Shown here: piece after piece, positions 8,214 to 15,984 of the stretch | How positions within the stretch are numbered: position 1 is the stretch's first letter | How the letters are laid out: each line of letters opens with the position of its first letter | NCBI RefSeq assembly: GCF_008033115.1 | Contig: NZ_CP041203.1 | Span: forward strand, 186,001-250,000 | Direction: 5' to 3' | DNA length: 64,000 bases | DNA from: Cellulomonas sp. Y8 | GTDB lineage: Bacteria > Actinomycetota > Actinomycetes > Actinomycetales > Cellulomonadaceae | The notes under the pieces: model-generated | What the model was told of the DNA's origin: nothing | Seen by the model: the letters and a program-made list of their open reading frames with translations, nothing else | The model's database searches: none | Position numbers and translations under genes: made by a program

Positions 8214-10963
8214 CGGCCCCGGGCGCCCCCCGGTGCCGGGGTCGCGGCGCCCGCCGGGCCCTCCGCCCCGCCCCGGTGCGCCGCCAGCCGCGCGCCCCAG
8301 CGCAGCACCTCGGCCACGACCAGGTAGCCCAGCACCGCCAGCAGGCACACGCCCCACTGCTGCGGCGTGAGGTTCGTGGTGCCGAACAGCCGCTGCAGCA
8401 GCGGGATCGAGGTCACCAGCACCGTGAGCCCGAGGACCACGAGCACCAGGGTCACGAACCGCGCGTTGGCCACCGTCTCGGCGCGCAGCACGCTGCGGAA
8501 CCGGTCCCGCCACTCCGCCGCGACCACCACGTGCACCAGCGACATCGCGGTCAGCCCCATCGTGGTCGCGACGAGCAGCCCGTACCGCGGCTCGGCCCAC
8601 GCGACCACCAGCAGCACGGCGACCGCGACGAGCACCCCGTCGACGGCGAGCCGGGCACCGAGCGCACGCCCCAGCACCGGGGCGTCCGCGGCCCGTGGCC
8701 GCCGGCGCATCAGGTCGGACGCGGGCGCGTCGAACCCGAGGCCGATCGCGAGCACCACGTCGATCGCGAAGTTGATCCACAGGATCTGCAGCGGCGACAG
8801 CGGCACGCCCGCCGCCACCGTGAACACCCCGGCCCCGACGAACGTGAGGATGAAGCCGACCAGCACCACCATCTGGAACCGGATGTACCGCATGAGGTTG
8901 TCGTACAGCCCGCGGCCGCGCTCCACCGCGGTGACGATGGTGGCGAAGTTGTCGTCGGTGAGGATCATCTCGGCGGCGTCCTTGGTGACCTCGGTGCCGG
9001 TGATCCCCATCGCCACGCCGATGTCGGCACGGGTCAGCGCGGGCGCGTCGTTCACGCCGTCGCCGGTCATCGCGACCACCTGGCCCCGGCGCTTGAGCAC
9101 GTCGACCAGCCGGACCTTGTCCTGCGGGGCGACCCGCGCGACGACACCGATGCTGTCGACCTCGGCCTCCAGCCGCTCGTCCGGCATCGCGGCGAACTCG
9201 GCCCCGGTGAGCGCCCGGCCCTCGATGCCGAGCTGCCCGGCGATCGCGGCGGCGGTGGTGACGTGGTCGCCGGTGATCATCCGGACCCGGATGCCGGCGT
9301 CCTTGCACGCCGCGATCGCGTCCCGGGCCTCCTTGCGCGGCGGGTCGACGATCCCGACCAGCGCGAGCAGCTCCAGCCCGTCCACCAGGTCGAGCAGCTC
9401 GCCCGCGAGGTCCGCCTGCCCGACGTCCTTCTGCGCCAGCGCGAGCACCCGCATGCCCTCGCCGGCCAGCGCGTCGTTCTCCGCCTCGACCCGCGCGCGC
9501 AGGTCGCCGATCGGCCGGGTGCTGCCGTCGGCGTCGCGGTAGTGCGTCGCCCGCGCCAGCAGCACGTCCGGAGCGCCCTTGACGTAGCAGCGCACCGCCG
9601 CCACCCCGTCCACCTCGACGTCGTGGAACGTCGCCATCAGCTTGTACGCCGCGTCGAACGGCACCTCGGCGACCCGCGGGTAGGCCCGCCGGGTCTCCTC
9701 GACGTCCAACCCGCCCTTGGCGGCGAGCACGACCAGCGCGCCCTCCGTCGGGTCGCCGACCAGGTCGCCGTCGCGGACCGTCGCGTCGCTCGCGAGCGCC
9801 ATCGGCAGCAGGAACGGCTCCAGCCGGACCTCGGGGCCGCCGCCGGTGGCGAGGATCCGCCCGGTGGTCGCGTAGCCCTCGCCGTCGACCCCGTACCGCC
9901 GGCCCGCGAGCACCAGGCGCCGCGCCGTCATCTGGTTGAGCGTGAGCGTGCCGGTCTTGTCCGAGCAGATCGCCGACGTCGCCCCCAGGGTCTCGACCGA
10001 GCGCAGCCGCTTCACGATCGCCCCGGCGCCCGCGAGCTCCCGGGTGCCCAGCGACAGCAGCATGGTCACGACCGCGGGCAGGCCCGTGGGGATGGCGGCG
10101 ACCGCCAGGCTGATCCCGACCAGGAACAGGGTGTCGAAGTCCTCGCCGCGCGCGAGGCCGAGCACGATCACGAGGACCAGGGCGACCGCGGCCATCAGCG
10201 TGATGATCACCGTCAGCCGGTTCAGCTGGCGGGTCAGCGGGGTCTCGTCGGTCTCGACCGCGCCGAGCATCCCGGAGATCCGGCCGACCTCGGTGGCCAT
10301 GCCGGTCGCCGTCACCACCATCTCGCCGCGGCCGCGCGTGACCTGCGCGTTCATGTAGGCCATGTCGACGCGGTCGCCCAGCGGGACGGCGTCGCCGGTG
10401 ACCGGGTCGACCGACTTCGGCACCGGGGTGCTCTCGCCGGTCAGGCCGGCCTCCTCGATCTCGAGCGACGCGGCGACGACGAGCCGGCCGTCCGCGGGCA
10501 CCTTGTCCCCCGCCTCGAACCGGACCACGTCGCCCGGCACCAGCTGCTCGGCCGGCACCTGCAGCACCTGGCCGTCCCGCAGCACCCGGGCCGTCATCAC
10601 CAGCATGGTGCGCAACGCCGCCACGCTCTCGGCCGCCTTGCCCTCCTGGTGCAGCCCCATGAGCGCGTTCACGACCGTCAGCGCGAGGATCACCAACCCG
10701 GTGCCGAGGTCGCGCAGGGCGACCATGCTCACCACCGCGGCACCGACCAGGACCAGCTGCATGAGGTCGGCGTACTGCCGCGCGAACGCCCGCCACCTCG
10801 GCTCGGGCTTCTCCTCCGCCAGCGCGTTCGGCCCGTGCTCCGCCAGCCGGTCGGCCGCCTGGGCCGCCGTCAGCCCGCGCGCCGGGTCGACCCCGAACGC
10901 CGCGCACGTCTCCGCCACGGTCGCGGCGTGCCACTCCCGCGCCGGCACCTGGGTCGTCGTCAT
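8210..10963 (-). CDS. Cation-translocating P-type ATPase (P2-like, Ca-pump/CtpF-like)
   Basis: 917 residues from the ATG at 10963; a GTG at 11011 would add 16 residues but lacks a ribosome site. All P-type landmarks are present: the N-terminal cation ATPase domain, LTGEST at about 174-179, the phosphorylation motif DKTGTLT at about 335-341, MITGDH, and TGDGVNDAPAL. Helix M4 reads IPTGLP at about 291-296 where calcium pumps have IPEGLP, so a key acidic ligand is replaced by Thr. Helix M6 keeps Asn and Asp in LWINFAID. The ion is therefore uncertain. The downstream MFS gene overlaps it by four bases. Confidence 0.9.
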   Translation of the reverse strand: MTTTQVPAREWHAATVAETCAAFGVDPARGLTAAQAADRLAEHGPNALAEEKPEPRWRAFARQYADLMQLVLVGAAVVSMVALRDLGTGLVILALTVVNALMGLHQEGKAAESVAALRTMLVMTARVLRDGQVLQVPAEQLVPGDVVRFEAGDKVPADGRLVVAASLEIEEAGLTGESTPVPKSVDPVTGDAVPLGDRVDMAYMNAQVTRGRGEMVVTATGMATEVGRISGMLGAVETDETPLTRQLNRLTVIITLMAAVALVLVIVLGLARGEDFDTLFLVGISLAVAAIPTGLPAVVTMLLSLGTRELAGAGAIVKRLRSVETLGATSAICSDKTGTLTLNQMTARRLVLAGRRYGVDGEGYATTGRILATGGGPEVRLEPFLLPMALASDATVRDGDLVGDPTEGALVVLAAKGGLDVEETRRAYPRVAEVPFDAAYKLMATFHDVEVDGVAAVRCYVKGAPDVLLARATHYRDADGSTRPIGDLRARVEAENDALAGEGMRVLALAQKDVGQADLAGELLDLVDGLELLALVGIVDPPRKEARDAIAACKDAGIRVRMITGDHVTTAAAIAGQLGIEGRALTGAEFAAMPDERLEAEVDSIGVVARVAPQDKVRLVDVLKRRGQVVAMTGDGVNDAPALTRADIGVAMGITGTEVTKDAAEMILTDDNFATIVTAVERGRGLYDNLMRYIRFQMVVLVGFILTFVGAGVFTVAAGVPLSPLQILWINFAIDVVLAIGLGFDAPASDLMRRRPRAADAPVLGRALGARLAVDGVLVAVAVLLVVAWAEPRYGLLVATTMGLTAMSLVHVVVAAEWRDRFRSVLRAETVANARFVTLVLVVLGLTVLVTSIPLLQRLFGTTNLTPQQWGVCLLAVLGYLVVAEVLRWGARLAAHRGGAEGPAGAATPAPGGARGR

Positions 10964-11168
10964 GTCCCCGCCCGTCGCCGCGTGGGCGCCCGGCGGCGCC
11001 CCCTCGACCACGGTCGTCGCGGCGACGACGGGTGGGCCTCACCCGAGGCGGGTAGTCGGGGTCCGGCTCACCCCTGACGGGTGTGACGCCGCAGGTCGCG
11101 GCCCGGCACCGTGGTCGTCGGGCCGGTCACGGACGCGGTCGGCCGCGGCTCGAGCGAGAGGTGGGACC

Positions 11169-11549
11169 GTGAACGACTTCTGGGACTGGTTCTGGCTGAT
11201 GATCTGGTGGTTCCTGTTCGTCGCCTACCTCGTGCTGCTGTGGCAGATCTGCGGCGACCTGTTCCGCGACCGCGACCTGAGCGGCTGGTGGAAAGCGCTC
11301 TGGATCGTCGCGCTGGTCGTGGTGCCGTGGCTGTCCATGCTCGTCTACGTCATCGCACGCGGGCGGGGCATGGCCGAGCGGCACGCGGCGGCGATCGCGA
11401 GCGCGCGCCGGGAGACGGACGCGTACATCCGCCAGACGGCCGGCAGGTCGCCGGCCGACGAGATCGCGGACGCCAAGGCCCTGCTGGACCAGGGCGTCAT
11501 CGACACCGAGGAGTTCGGCCGCCTGAAGGCGCGTGCCCTCACGGCGTGA
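11169..11549 (+). CDS. PLDc_N-like membrane protein with C-terminal SHOCT domain
   Basis: 126 residues. The GTG at 11169 follows GAGAGGTGGG. Residues about 5-60 hold two hydrophobic helices in an aromatic-rich arrangement (WDWFWLMIWWFLFVAYLVLL, then VVPWLSMLVYVIARG), the layout of the phospholipase-D N-terminal membrane module. Residues about 95-126 (DEIADAKALLDQGVIDTEEF and GRLKARAL) are a SHOCT domain. Such proteins are common in actinobacteria and of unknown role. It is divergent from the P-type ATPase gene; the 205-bp gap should hold both promoters. Confidence 0.85.
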   Translation: MNDFWDWFWLMIWWFLFVAYLVLLWQICGDLFRDRDLSGWWKALWIVALVVVPWLSMLVYVIARGRGMAERHAAAIASARRETDAYIRQTAGRSPADEIADAKALLDQGVIDTEEFGRLKARALTA

Positions 11550-11570
11550 CTCCTGACCCGCGGCGGGCCC

Positions 11571-11699
11571 TCAGTGCTCGGGCTCGTCGCGGGTCGGTGC
11601 CTCGCCGTCGTGGTCGTCGGGCAGCGGGTCCGGGTCGACGTCGAGCGTCGGCACGTCGGGCTGCTGCGGGTCGAAGCTGTCGGGGATGTCCTCGCTCAT
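11571..11699 (-). CDS. Small acidic protein, 42 residues, hypothetical
   Basis: The ATG at 11699 opens a frame ending at TGA 11571-11573. The product begins MSEDIPDSFDPQQPDVPTLD and ends in DDHDGEAPTRDEPEH. It is strongly acidic (Asp/Glu/Pro-rich, no hydrophobic core), so it is probably disordered. No clear ribosome site is seen. It fills the gap between the SHOCT gene (convergent, 21 bases away) and the start-distal side of the 335-residue hypothetical gene. I do not recognise a family, and the call rests on size, composition and fit to the gap. Confidence 0.5.
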   Translation of the reverse strand: MSEDIPDSFDPQQPDVPTLDVDPDPLPDDHDGEAPTRDEPEH

Positions 11700-11738
11700 G
11701 CGACCACGCTGCCACCGCACCGCGCGGGGCGCACGGCG

Positions 11739-12746
11739 TCAGCGCAGCAGGCCCGCCAGGACGCGCTCGGCGTCCGAGCCGGCCGGGACCGGCAGGTCCA
11801 GGGCCGCGTCGCCGGACCGCAGGGTCACGACCACGACGCCCGCGTAGACCGGGTGCGGCACGGCGCGCACGTCGGTGAGCCGCTCGAGCGGCAGCACCAC
11901 CCGGGACTCGGAGTGCACCGGCGTGCGGCCGCGCGCGAGCCACGTGCGCCGGCCGAACACCTGCAGCTCGCGGCCGTCCGACGCGACGACGGCCGCCTGC
12001 ACCGTCATCGGGTGCAGCAGGTGCACGGCCCGGGACACCCCGCCGCGCAGCGGCACCACGGTCCGCCGCGGGTGCGCCGCGAGCGCGCGCAGCCCCGGCT
12101 CGCGGTCCGCGACCTCGCGGTAGGCCGACACCAGGCCGATCTCCTTCTCCCCGAGTGCCCGGCGGTCGAGCCGCCCGAGCCCCGGAGCCCCCGCCGTGGG
12201 GTCGCGCGGGGCCGGGTCGCCGGACGTCGGCACGGGCCAGGCGAGCGTGCGCAGCGTGTCGACGAACCCCTCGACCACGTCGGCCGACGAGCCGCTGAAC
12301 CGCACCGCGACCGACGGACCGGCGAGCGCGTGCACCGTCAGCCGCCCGTCCAGCAGGTCGACGCTCGTCCCGACGGCGGCGACCTGGTCGTACGGCACCT
12401 CGACCACGTCGTACCCGCGGCCGCCCGCGGTCCGGGCCGCGCCGCGGCCGCGCGACGCGGGGTCGCCGCCGGTCCGCCGGCTCAGCGCGGTGAACCGGTC
12501 GGGGCCGAGCACCAGCAGGTGGTCGTAGAGGTCCATGTCGGGGGTGGCGTCGCGGCGGGCGATGTCGCGGGGCACCTTGAGCACCAGCCGGCTCCCCGCC
12601 AGGTCCACCGGGTGGTCCCGGTACAGCGGCGGGACCTCCTCCGCCGTGCGCACCGGGTCCACCCAGGGCCCGAACGCGTCGTACTCCGGGGTGCTCGGGG
12701 CGTCGCCCCCGCCCTGGCCCTGCCGCCGCACCGTCGCCGCGTTCAT
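11739..12746 (-). CDS. Hypothetical protein, 335 residues
   Basis: The ATG at 12746 (MNAATVRRQGQGGG) follows GGGAGG with six bases of spacing; the frame stays open further upstream but that part overlaps a repeat. The protein is soluble, with no signal peptide or membrane segment. Two repeated modules seem present: YDHLLVLGPDRFTALSRRT and DVVEVPYDQVAAVGTSVDLL in the first half, and HLLHPMTVQAAVVASDGREL with SRVVLPLERLTDVRAVPHP in the second. Both have the strand pattern of PH-like domains that report a value from a stored setting. That resemblance is only an impression. No catalytic motif is visible. Confidence 0.75.
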   Translation of the reverse strand: MNAATVRRQGQGGGDAPSTPEYDAFGPWVDPVRTAEEVPPLYRDHPVDLAGSRLVLKVPRDIARRDATPDMDLYDHLLVLGPDRFTALSRRTGGDPASRGRGAARTAGGRGYDVVEVPYDQVAAVGTSVDLLDGRLTVHALAGPSVAVRFSGSSADVVEGFVDTLRTLAWPVPTSGDPAPRDPTAGAPGLGRLDRRALGEKEIGLVSAYREVADREPGLRALAAHPRRTVVPLRGGVSRAVHLLHPMTVQAAVVASDGRELQVFGRRTWLARGRTPVHSESRVVLPLERLTDVRAVPHPVYAGVVVVTLRSGDAALDLPVPAGSDAERVLAGLLR

Positions 12747-12814
12747 CGTCCGCCTCCCTTGCGTCCGGGCTGCTCGCCCAGCCACCAGCATCCTCCTCCG
12801 CGGCCCCGACTGCC

Positions 12815-12878
12815 GCCGAGACGGCACCTCTCGGCTGTGCGCGGCGCCCTTCTCGCAGCCGAGAGGTGCCGTCTCGGC
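12815..12878. repeat. Perfect 23-bp paired inverted repeat, family 1 (locus b)
   Basis: Arm 12815-12837 (GCCGAGACGGCACCTCTCGG plus CTG) and arm 12856-12878 are perfect reverse complements, 18 bases apart. The word matches that at 6536-6597 except at two or three positions (consensus CCGAGAnGGCAsCTCTCGG). It sits in a 293-bp gap between two divergent genes, upstream of both starts, so it is not a simple terminator. Confidence 0.85.
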
Positions 12879-13039
12879 AGACCCGGGGGCTTCCGCGCCG
12901 CACCCGAGCCGCGCCATCATGCGGCCAGGGAGCCCTGCTCCCCTGGTGCCACCGTGCGAGACCGCGACCCACGTCCCGCAGACCTCCCGAGGCTGCGCTC
13001 ACCGTCCGTCCCACCACCCCACCACCCTGGGAGCACCTC

Positions 13040-13879
13040 ATGACCGCACCGCTGCCCGCCGGCGCCCCGGACACGATCGTCCTGGTGCACGGCCTCTGGA
13101 TGACCCCGCGCTCGTGGGAGCACTGGGTCCCGTACTACGAGGCGAAGGGCTACCGGGTGCTCGCGCCCGCGTACCCGGGCTTCGAGGTCGAGGTCGAGGC
13201 CCTGCGCGCGGACCCGTCCGTGATCGCCGCGCTGACCGTGCCCGACACCGTCGACCACCTCGCCGGGATCATCGAGGGCCTCGACGCGCCGCCCATCATC
13301 ATCGGGCACTCGTTCGGCGGGACCCTGACCCAGCTGCTGCTCGCCCGCGGGCTCGGCACCGCCGGGGTCGTCATCGACTCGGCGCCCACCGAGAACGTGT
13401 ACGTGACGCCACCGTCCCAGCTGCGGGCGCTGCTGCCGACGTTCACCCACCCGTCGACCCGGCACGAGGCCGTGTCGTTCACGCCCGAGCAGTTCCACTA
13501 CGCGTTCGCCAACACGCTGAGCCGCGAGGACTCCGACGCCGCCTGGGAGCGGTACGCCATCGGGGCGCCGGGGTCCTGGCTGTGGGCGTACGGGCTGATC
13601 GCCAACTTCAAGCCGGGCCACCAGGAGACCTGGGTCGACTACGACGCCGACCGCGCGCCGCTGCTGTTCCTCGCCGGCGGGGAGGACCACATCATGCCGC
13701 CGTCGGTGAACCGGGGGAACGCGAAGAAGTACGGCAAGTCCCCCGCGGTCACCGAGTACGTCGAGATCCCGGGCCGGTCGCACTGGACTTGCGCCGAGCC
13801 GGGCTGGGAGGCCGTCGCGGACCGGGCGCTGGAGTGGGCGGTCGCCCACGCGGTCCGGCCGGCCGTCGAGGCGGGCTGA
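13040..13879 (+). CDS. Alpha/beta-fold hydrolase
   Basis: 279 residues. The ATG at 13040 follows GGGAG by six bases. Residues 14-20 (IVLVHGL) form the oxyanion-hole strand. IIIGHSFGGT at about 91-100 is the nucleophile elbow with Ser about 95, GGEDHIMPP supplies the acid Asp, and GRSHWTC the His. The full catalytic triad is therefore visible. There is no signal peptide, so the enzyme is cytoplasmic. Close relatives are non-heme haloperoxidase/esterase-like proteins of unknown substrate. Confidence 0.85.
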   Translation: MTAPLPAGAPDTIVLVHGLWMTPRSWEHWVPYYEAKGYRVLAPAYPGFEVEVEALRADPSVIAALTVPDTVDHLAGIIEGLDAPPIIIGHSFGGTLTQLLLARGLGTAGVVIDSAPTENVYVTPPSQLRALLPTFTHPSTRHEAVSFTPEQFHYAFANTLSREDSDAAWERYAIGAPGSWLWAYGLIANFKPGHQETWVDYDADRAPLLFLAGGEDHIMPPSVNRGNAKKYGKSPAVTEYVEIPGRSHWTCAEPGWEAVADRALEWAVAHAVRPAVEAG

Positions 13880-13922
13880 CGACGCCGACCCGCGGCGCGC
13901 CCGGCGCCGGCGCCCGACCGCC

Positions 13923-14576
13923 TCAGCGCTCGAGCACCCACCCCGGCCGCCGCGGGTCGTCCACCCGGACGACGACGTCCGCGGCGCGCTCCGGGTCCGC
14001 CTCGGCGCGGTACCGCTCCTCGGCGGGCAGCCGCCACGCGTCGGCGGGCGGCGTGCGCCGCGCGAGGGTGTCGGGCCGTACCGCGAGGTGCACGGTCAGG
14101 TCCGCGGGCAGCCACCGTCCGAGCAGCAGCCCTCCGTCCAGCAGCAGCACCGTGCCGGGCGCGGTCGGCACCCGCGTCGCGCGGGCCGACCGTTCGCGAG
14201 CCGCGTCCCACAGCGCCGGCAGGTAGGTGCCGTCCCCGCCCGGGCCGAGCGGGTCCAGCACCTCGCGGATCAGCGCGCCGGAGTCCAGGGCGTCGTCGAG
14301 CAGGGCGTCCGGGTCCTGCCGGCCGTGCTCGAACCGCACCCCCGCCGGGCGCAGGAAGTCCCCCGCGCTCACCCGCACCGCTGCGTGCCCGCGGGCGCGC
14401 AGCGGCTCGACGAGCGCGTCCGCCAGAGCGTCCGGGGCCGTCGGCGGCGCCCCGTCGAGCAGCACCCGCCAGCGCCGGCCCGGGCCGTCCGCCGCGCGCG
14501 CCGCGGCCAGCCCGTCGACCACCCGCTCCACGAGCCGCTCGACCAGGACCTCGGGGCTGACGGGCTCGACGCGCAC
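13923..14576 (-). CDS. Uridine kinase-like P-loop family protein with degenerate Walker A
   Basis: 217 residues, GTG start at 14576. The order of elements resembles actinobacterial uridine-kinase-like proteins: a P-loop strand, VRVSAGDFLRPAGVRFEHGR, a middle PALWDAARERSARATRV, TVLLLDGGLLLGRWLPADLT, and a lid LARRTPPADAW. The Walker A position, however, reads VLLDGAPPTAPDALAD and lacks the GK[ST] lysine, so classical ATP binding looks impaired. The protein may be a non-catalytic relative or bind the phosphate differently. It is convergent with the hydrolase, with a 43-base gap. Confidence 0.7.
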   Translation of the reverse strand: MRVEPVSPEVLVERLVERVVDGLAAARAADGPGRRWRVLLDGAPPTAPDALADALVEPLRARGHAAVRVSAGDFLRPAGVRFEHGRQDPDALLDDALDSGALIREVLDPLGPGGDGTYLPALWDAARERSARATRVPTAPGTVLLLDGGLLLGRWLPADLTVHLAVRPDTLARRTPPADAWRLPAEERYRAEADPERAADVVVRVDDPRRPGWVLER

Positions 14577-14613
14577 CGGGACAGTCTGCCGCGCGCGCCG
14601 AGGTGGGGCCCGG

Positions 14614-15123
14614 TCAGCTGCCGGAGCGCACCACGCCCTTGATGAACGCCGCCTGCCCCGCGTGCTCCAGCACGTCGCCGAGGACGCTCACGAGCCGCAC
14701 GCCGACCGTGACCGGCGGGTCCCAGCGCTCGTCGACCACGCGGCCCAGGTCCTCCTCGGACAGCCTGCCGAGGTAGGCGTCGGTCGCGGCGCGGGTCGCG
14801 TCGGCGTAGGCACGCAGCAGCCCGCCCTCGACGCGGACCTGCGCCACCTCGTCCGGGCCCTGGCCGTAGCCGGTCGCGTCCGTGTCGAACGGCAGGCCGA
14901 ACTGCTCGGCGAACCCGTCGGCCGTCCACACCTGCTCCGTGCCGGCGACGTCGGCCACCTGCGCGTCCTCGACCCGCGCCAGGTGCCACACCAGCCAGGC
15001 GATCGTGTTCGCCTCCGGCCCGAGCCGGGCGGTCAGCTCGTCCTCCCCCAGCCCGTCGAGCACCCCGTGCACCAGGTCGCCGATCCGGCCGAACCCGTCC
15101 TGCAGCACCGCCACGCCGTCCAC
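14614..15123 (-). CDS. DinB-family protein (DUF664-like, possible mycothiol-dependent enzyme)
   Basis: 169 residues. The GTG at 15123 is preferred because GGGGA lies six bases upstream; GTG 15129 adds two residues. The four-helix DinB fold is suggested by NTIAWLVWHLARVEDAQVAD, with a His after the first helix pair, the later DAYLGRLSEEDLGRVVDERW, and VLGDVLEHAGQAAFIKGVV. The three family histidines that bind a metal appear as HLAR, an uncertain middle residue, and EHAGQ. Actinobacterial members can be mycothiol-dependent transferases or isomerases. The substrate is unknown. Confidence 0.75.
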   Translation of the reverse strand: MDGVAVLQDGFGRIGDLVHGVLDGLGEDELTARLGPEANTIAWLVWHLARVEDAQVADVAGTEQVWTADGFAEQFGLPFDTDATGYGQGPDEVAQVRVEGGLLRAYADATRAATDAYLGRLSEEDLGRVVDERWDPPVTVGVRLVSVLGDVLEHAGQAAFIKGVVRSGS

Positions 15124-15222
15124 ACGCACTCCCCTCGCCGGCCGCCGCGCGGGCGGCCCTCGTCGCCGGTCCTCACGACCGTATGCCGAGGTGGTGACAC
15201 GTGCGCGCGGGGCGGCCCGGCC

Positions 15223-15864
15223 TCAGTCCCCGGCGGCCTCCGCGCGGTCCCGCACGCCGCGCAGCATCCGCTCGGTCATGAGCAGGCTCACCCAGGAGAC
15301 GCCCTCGACCATCCAGCGCGCCCACGGCTCCCGGTACCCGTACCGCTCGCGCACGACCAGGCGGCAGCTGCCCTGCATCGGACCCGGCCGCAGCACGAAC
15401 GCCCACGCGAAGTCGAACGGCGGCACGTCCTCGTCCGGGAGCGACGGTCCCGCCCCGTGCAGCACGAGGGCGTGCGGCGCGTCGAGCACCGCGACCGCCA
15501 GGCCGACCTGGGGGGCGAGGCGCACCTCGTCGCCGACCGCGAGCTCCTGCCAGCGCGGCTCGATCCGGTCGGCGCTGGTGATGCCGAGGCCGACCAGTCC
15601 CTCCAGCGCGTCGTAGCTGTAGAAGCCGCCGCGTCCCTGGCCCAGCTGCACCAGCCAGGGCCACACCCGCTCGGCCGGGGCGTGGACGGTGATCGCCCGG
15701 GTCGCGACCAGGTCCGCGTCCGGGACCAGGTCGTCGCCGGGCAGCCCCACCGAGCGCTCCACCTGGGACGCGCCCCAGTGCAGCGCCCGCCCGCGGGCGA
15801 GGGAGTAGCCGACGGCCGCCGTGGCCGCGATCGCGAGCGCGCGCACGGCGCGGTGGGAGGTCAT
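15223..15864 (-). CDS. SRPBCC (START-like) family protein with N-terminal membrane anchor
   Basis: 213 residues from ATG 15864 (MTSHRAVRALAIAATAAVGY). Residues 6-24 are hydrophobic and may anchor the protein or serve as an uncleaved signal. From about residue 50, TRAITVHAPAERVWPWLVQL followed by GQGRGGFYSYDALEG is the start of a polyketide-cyclase/SRPBCC fold, and WAFVLRPG and LLMTERML complete it. This fold binds hydrophobic ligands. The ligand and pathway cannot be told from sequence. Confidence 0.75.
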   Translation of the reverse strand: MTSHRAVRALAIAATAAVGYSLARGRALHWGASQVERSVGLPGDDLVPDADLVATRAITVHAPAERVWPWLVQLGQGRGGFYSYDALEGLVGLGITSADRIEPRWQELAVGDEVRLAPQVGLAVAVLDAPHALVLHGAGPSLPDEDVPPFDFAWAFVLRPGPMQGSCRLVVRERYGYREPWARWMVEGVSWVSLLMTERMLRGVRDRAEAAGD

Positions 15865-15928
15865 GCGCTCCACGCAACACCGTCCCGGACCCGAACACCA
15901 GGGCCGTCGGTCCCACCCCGGCACGCGC

Positions 15929-15966
15929 GAGGGGCCCCGCGGCGCGCGTGCGCTGCGGGGCCCCTC
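15929..15966 (-). terminator. Hairpin terminator after pyk
   Basis: A perfect 12-bp stem (15929-15940 GAGGGGCCCCGC, and 15955-15966) with a 14-base loop lies 19 bases beyond the pyk stop codon on the - strand. Confidence 0.7.
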
Positions 15967-15984
15967 ACGCGTGAGCGGGACGGC

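Noticed and set aside
8276..11077. 933-codon + frame opposite the P-type ATPase
   Set aside because: Matches the ATPase in reverse; His/Arg-rich without a fold.
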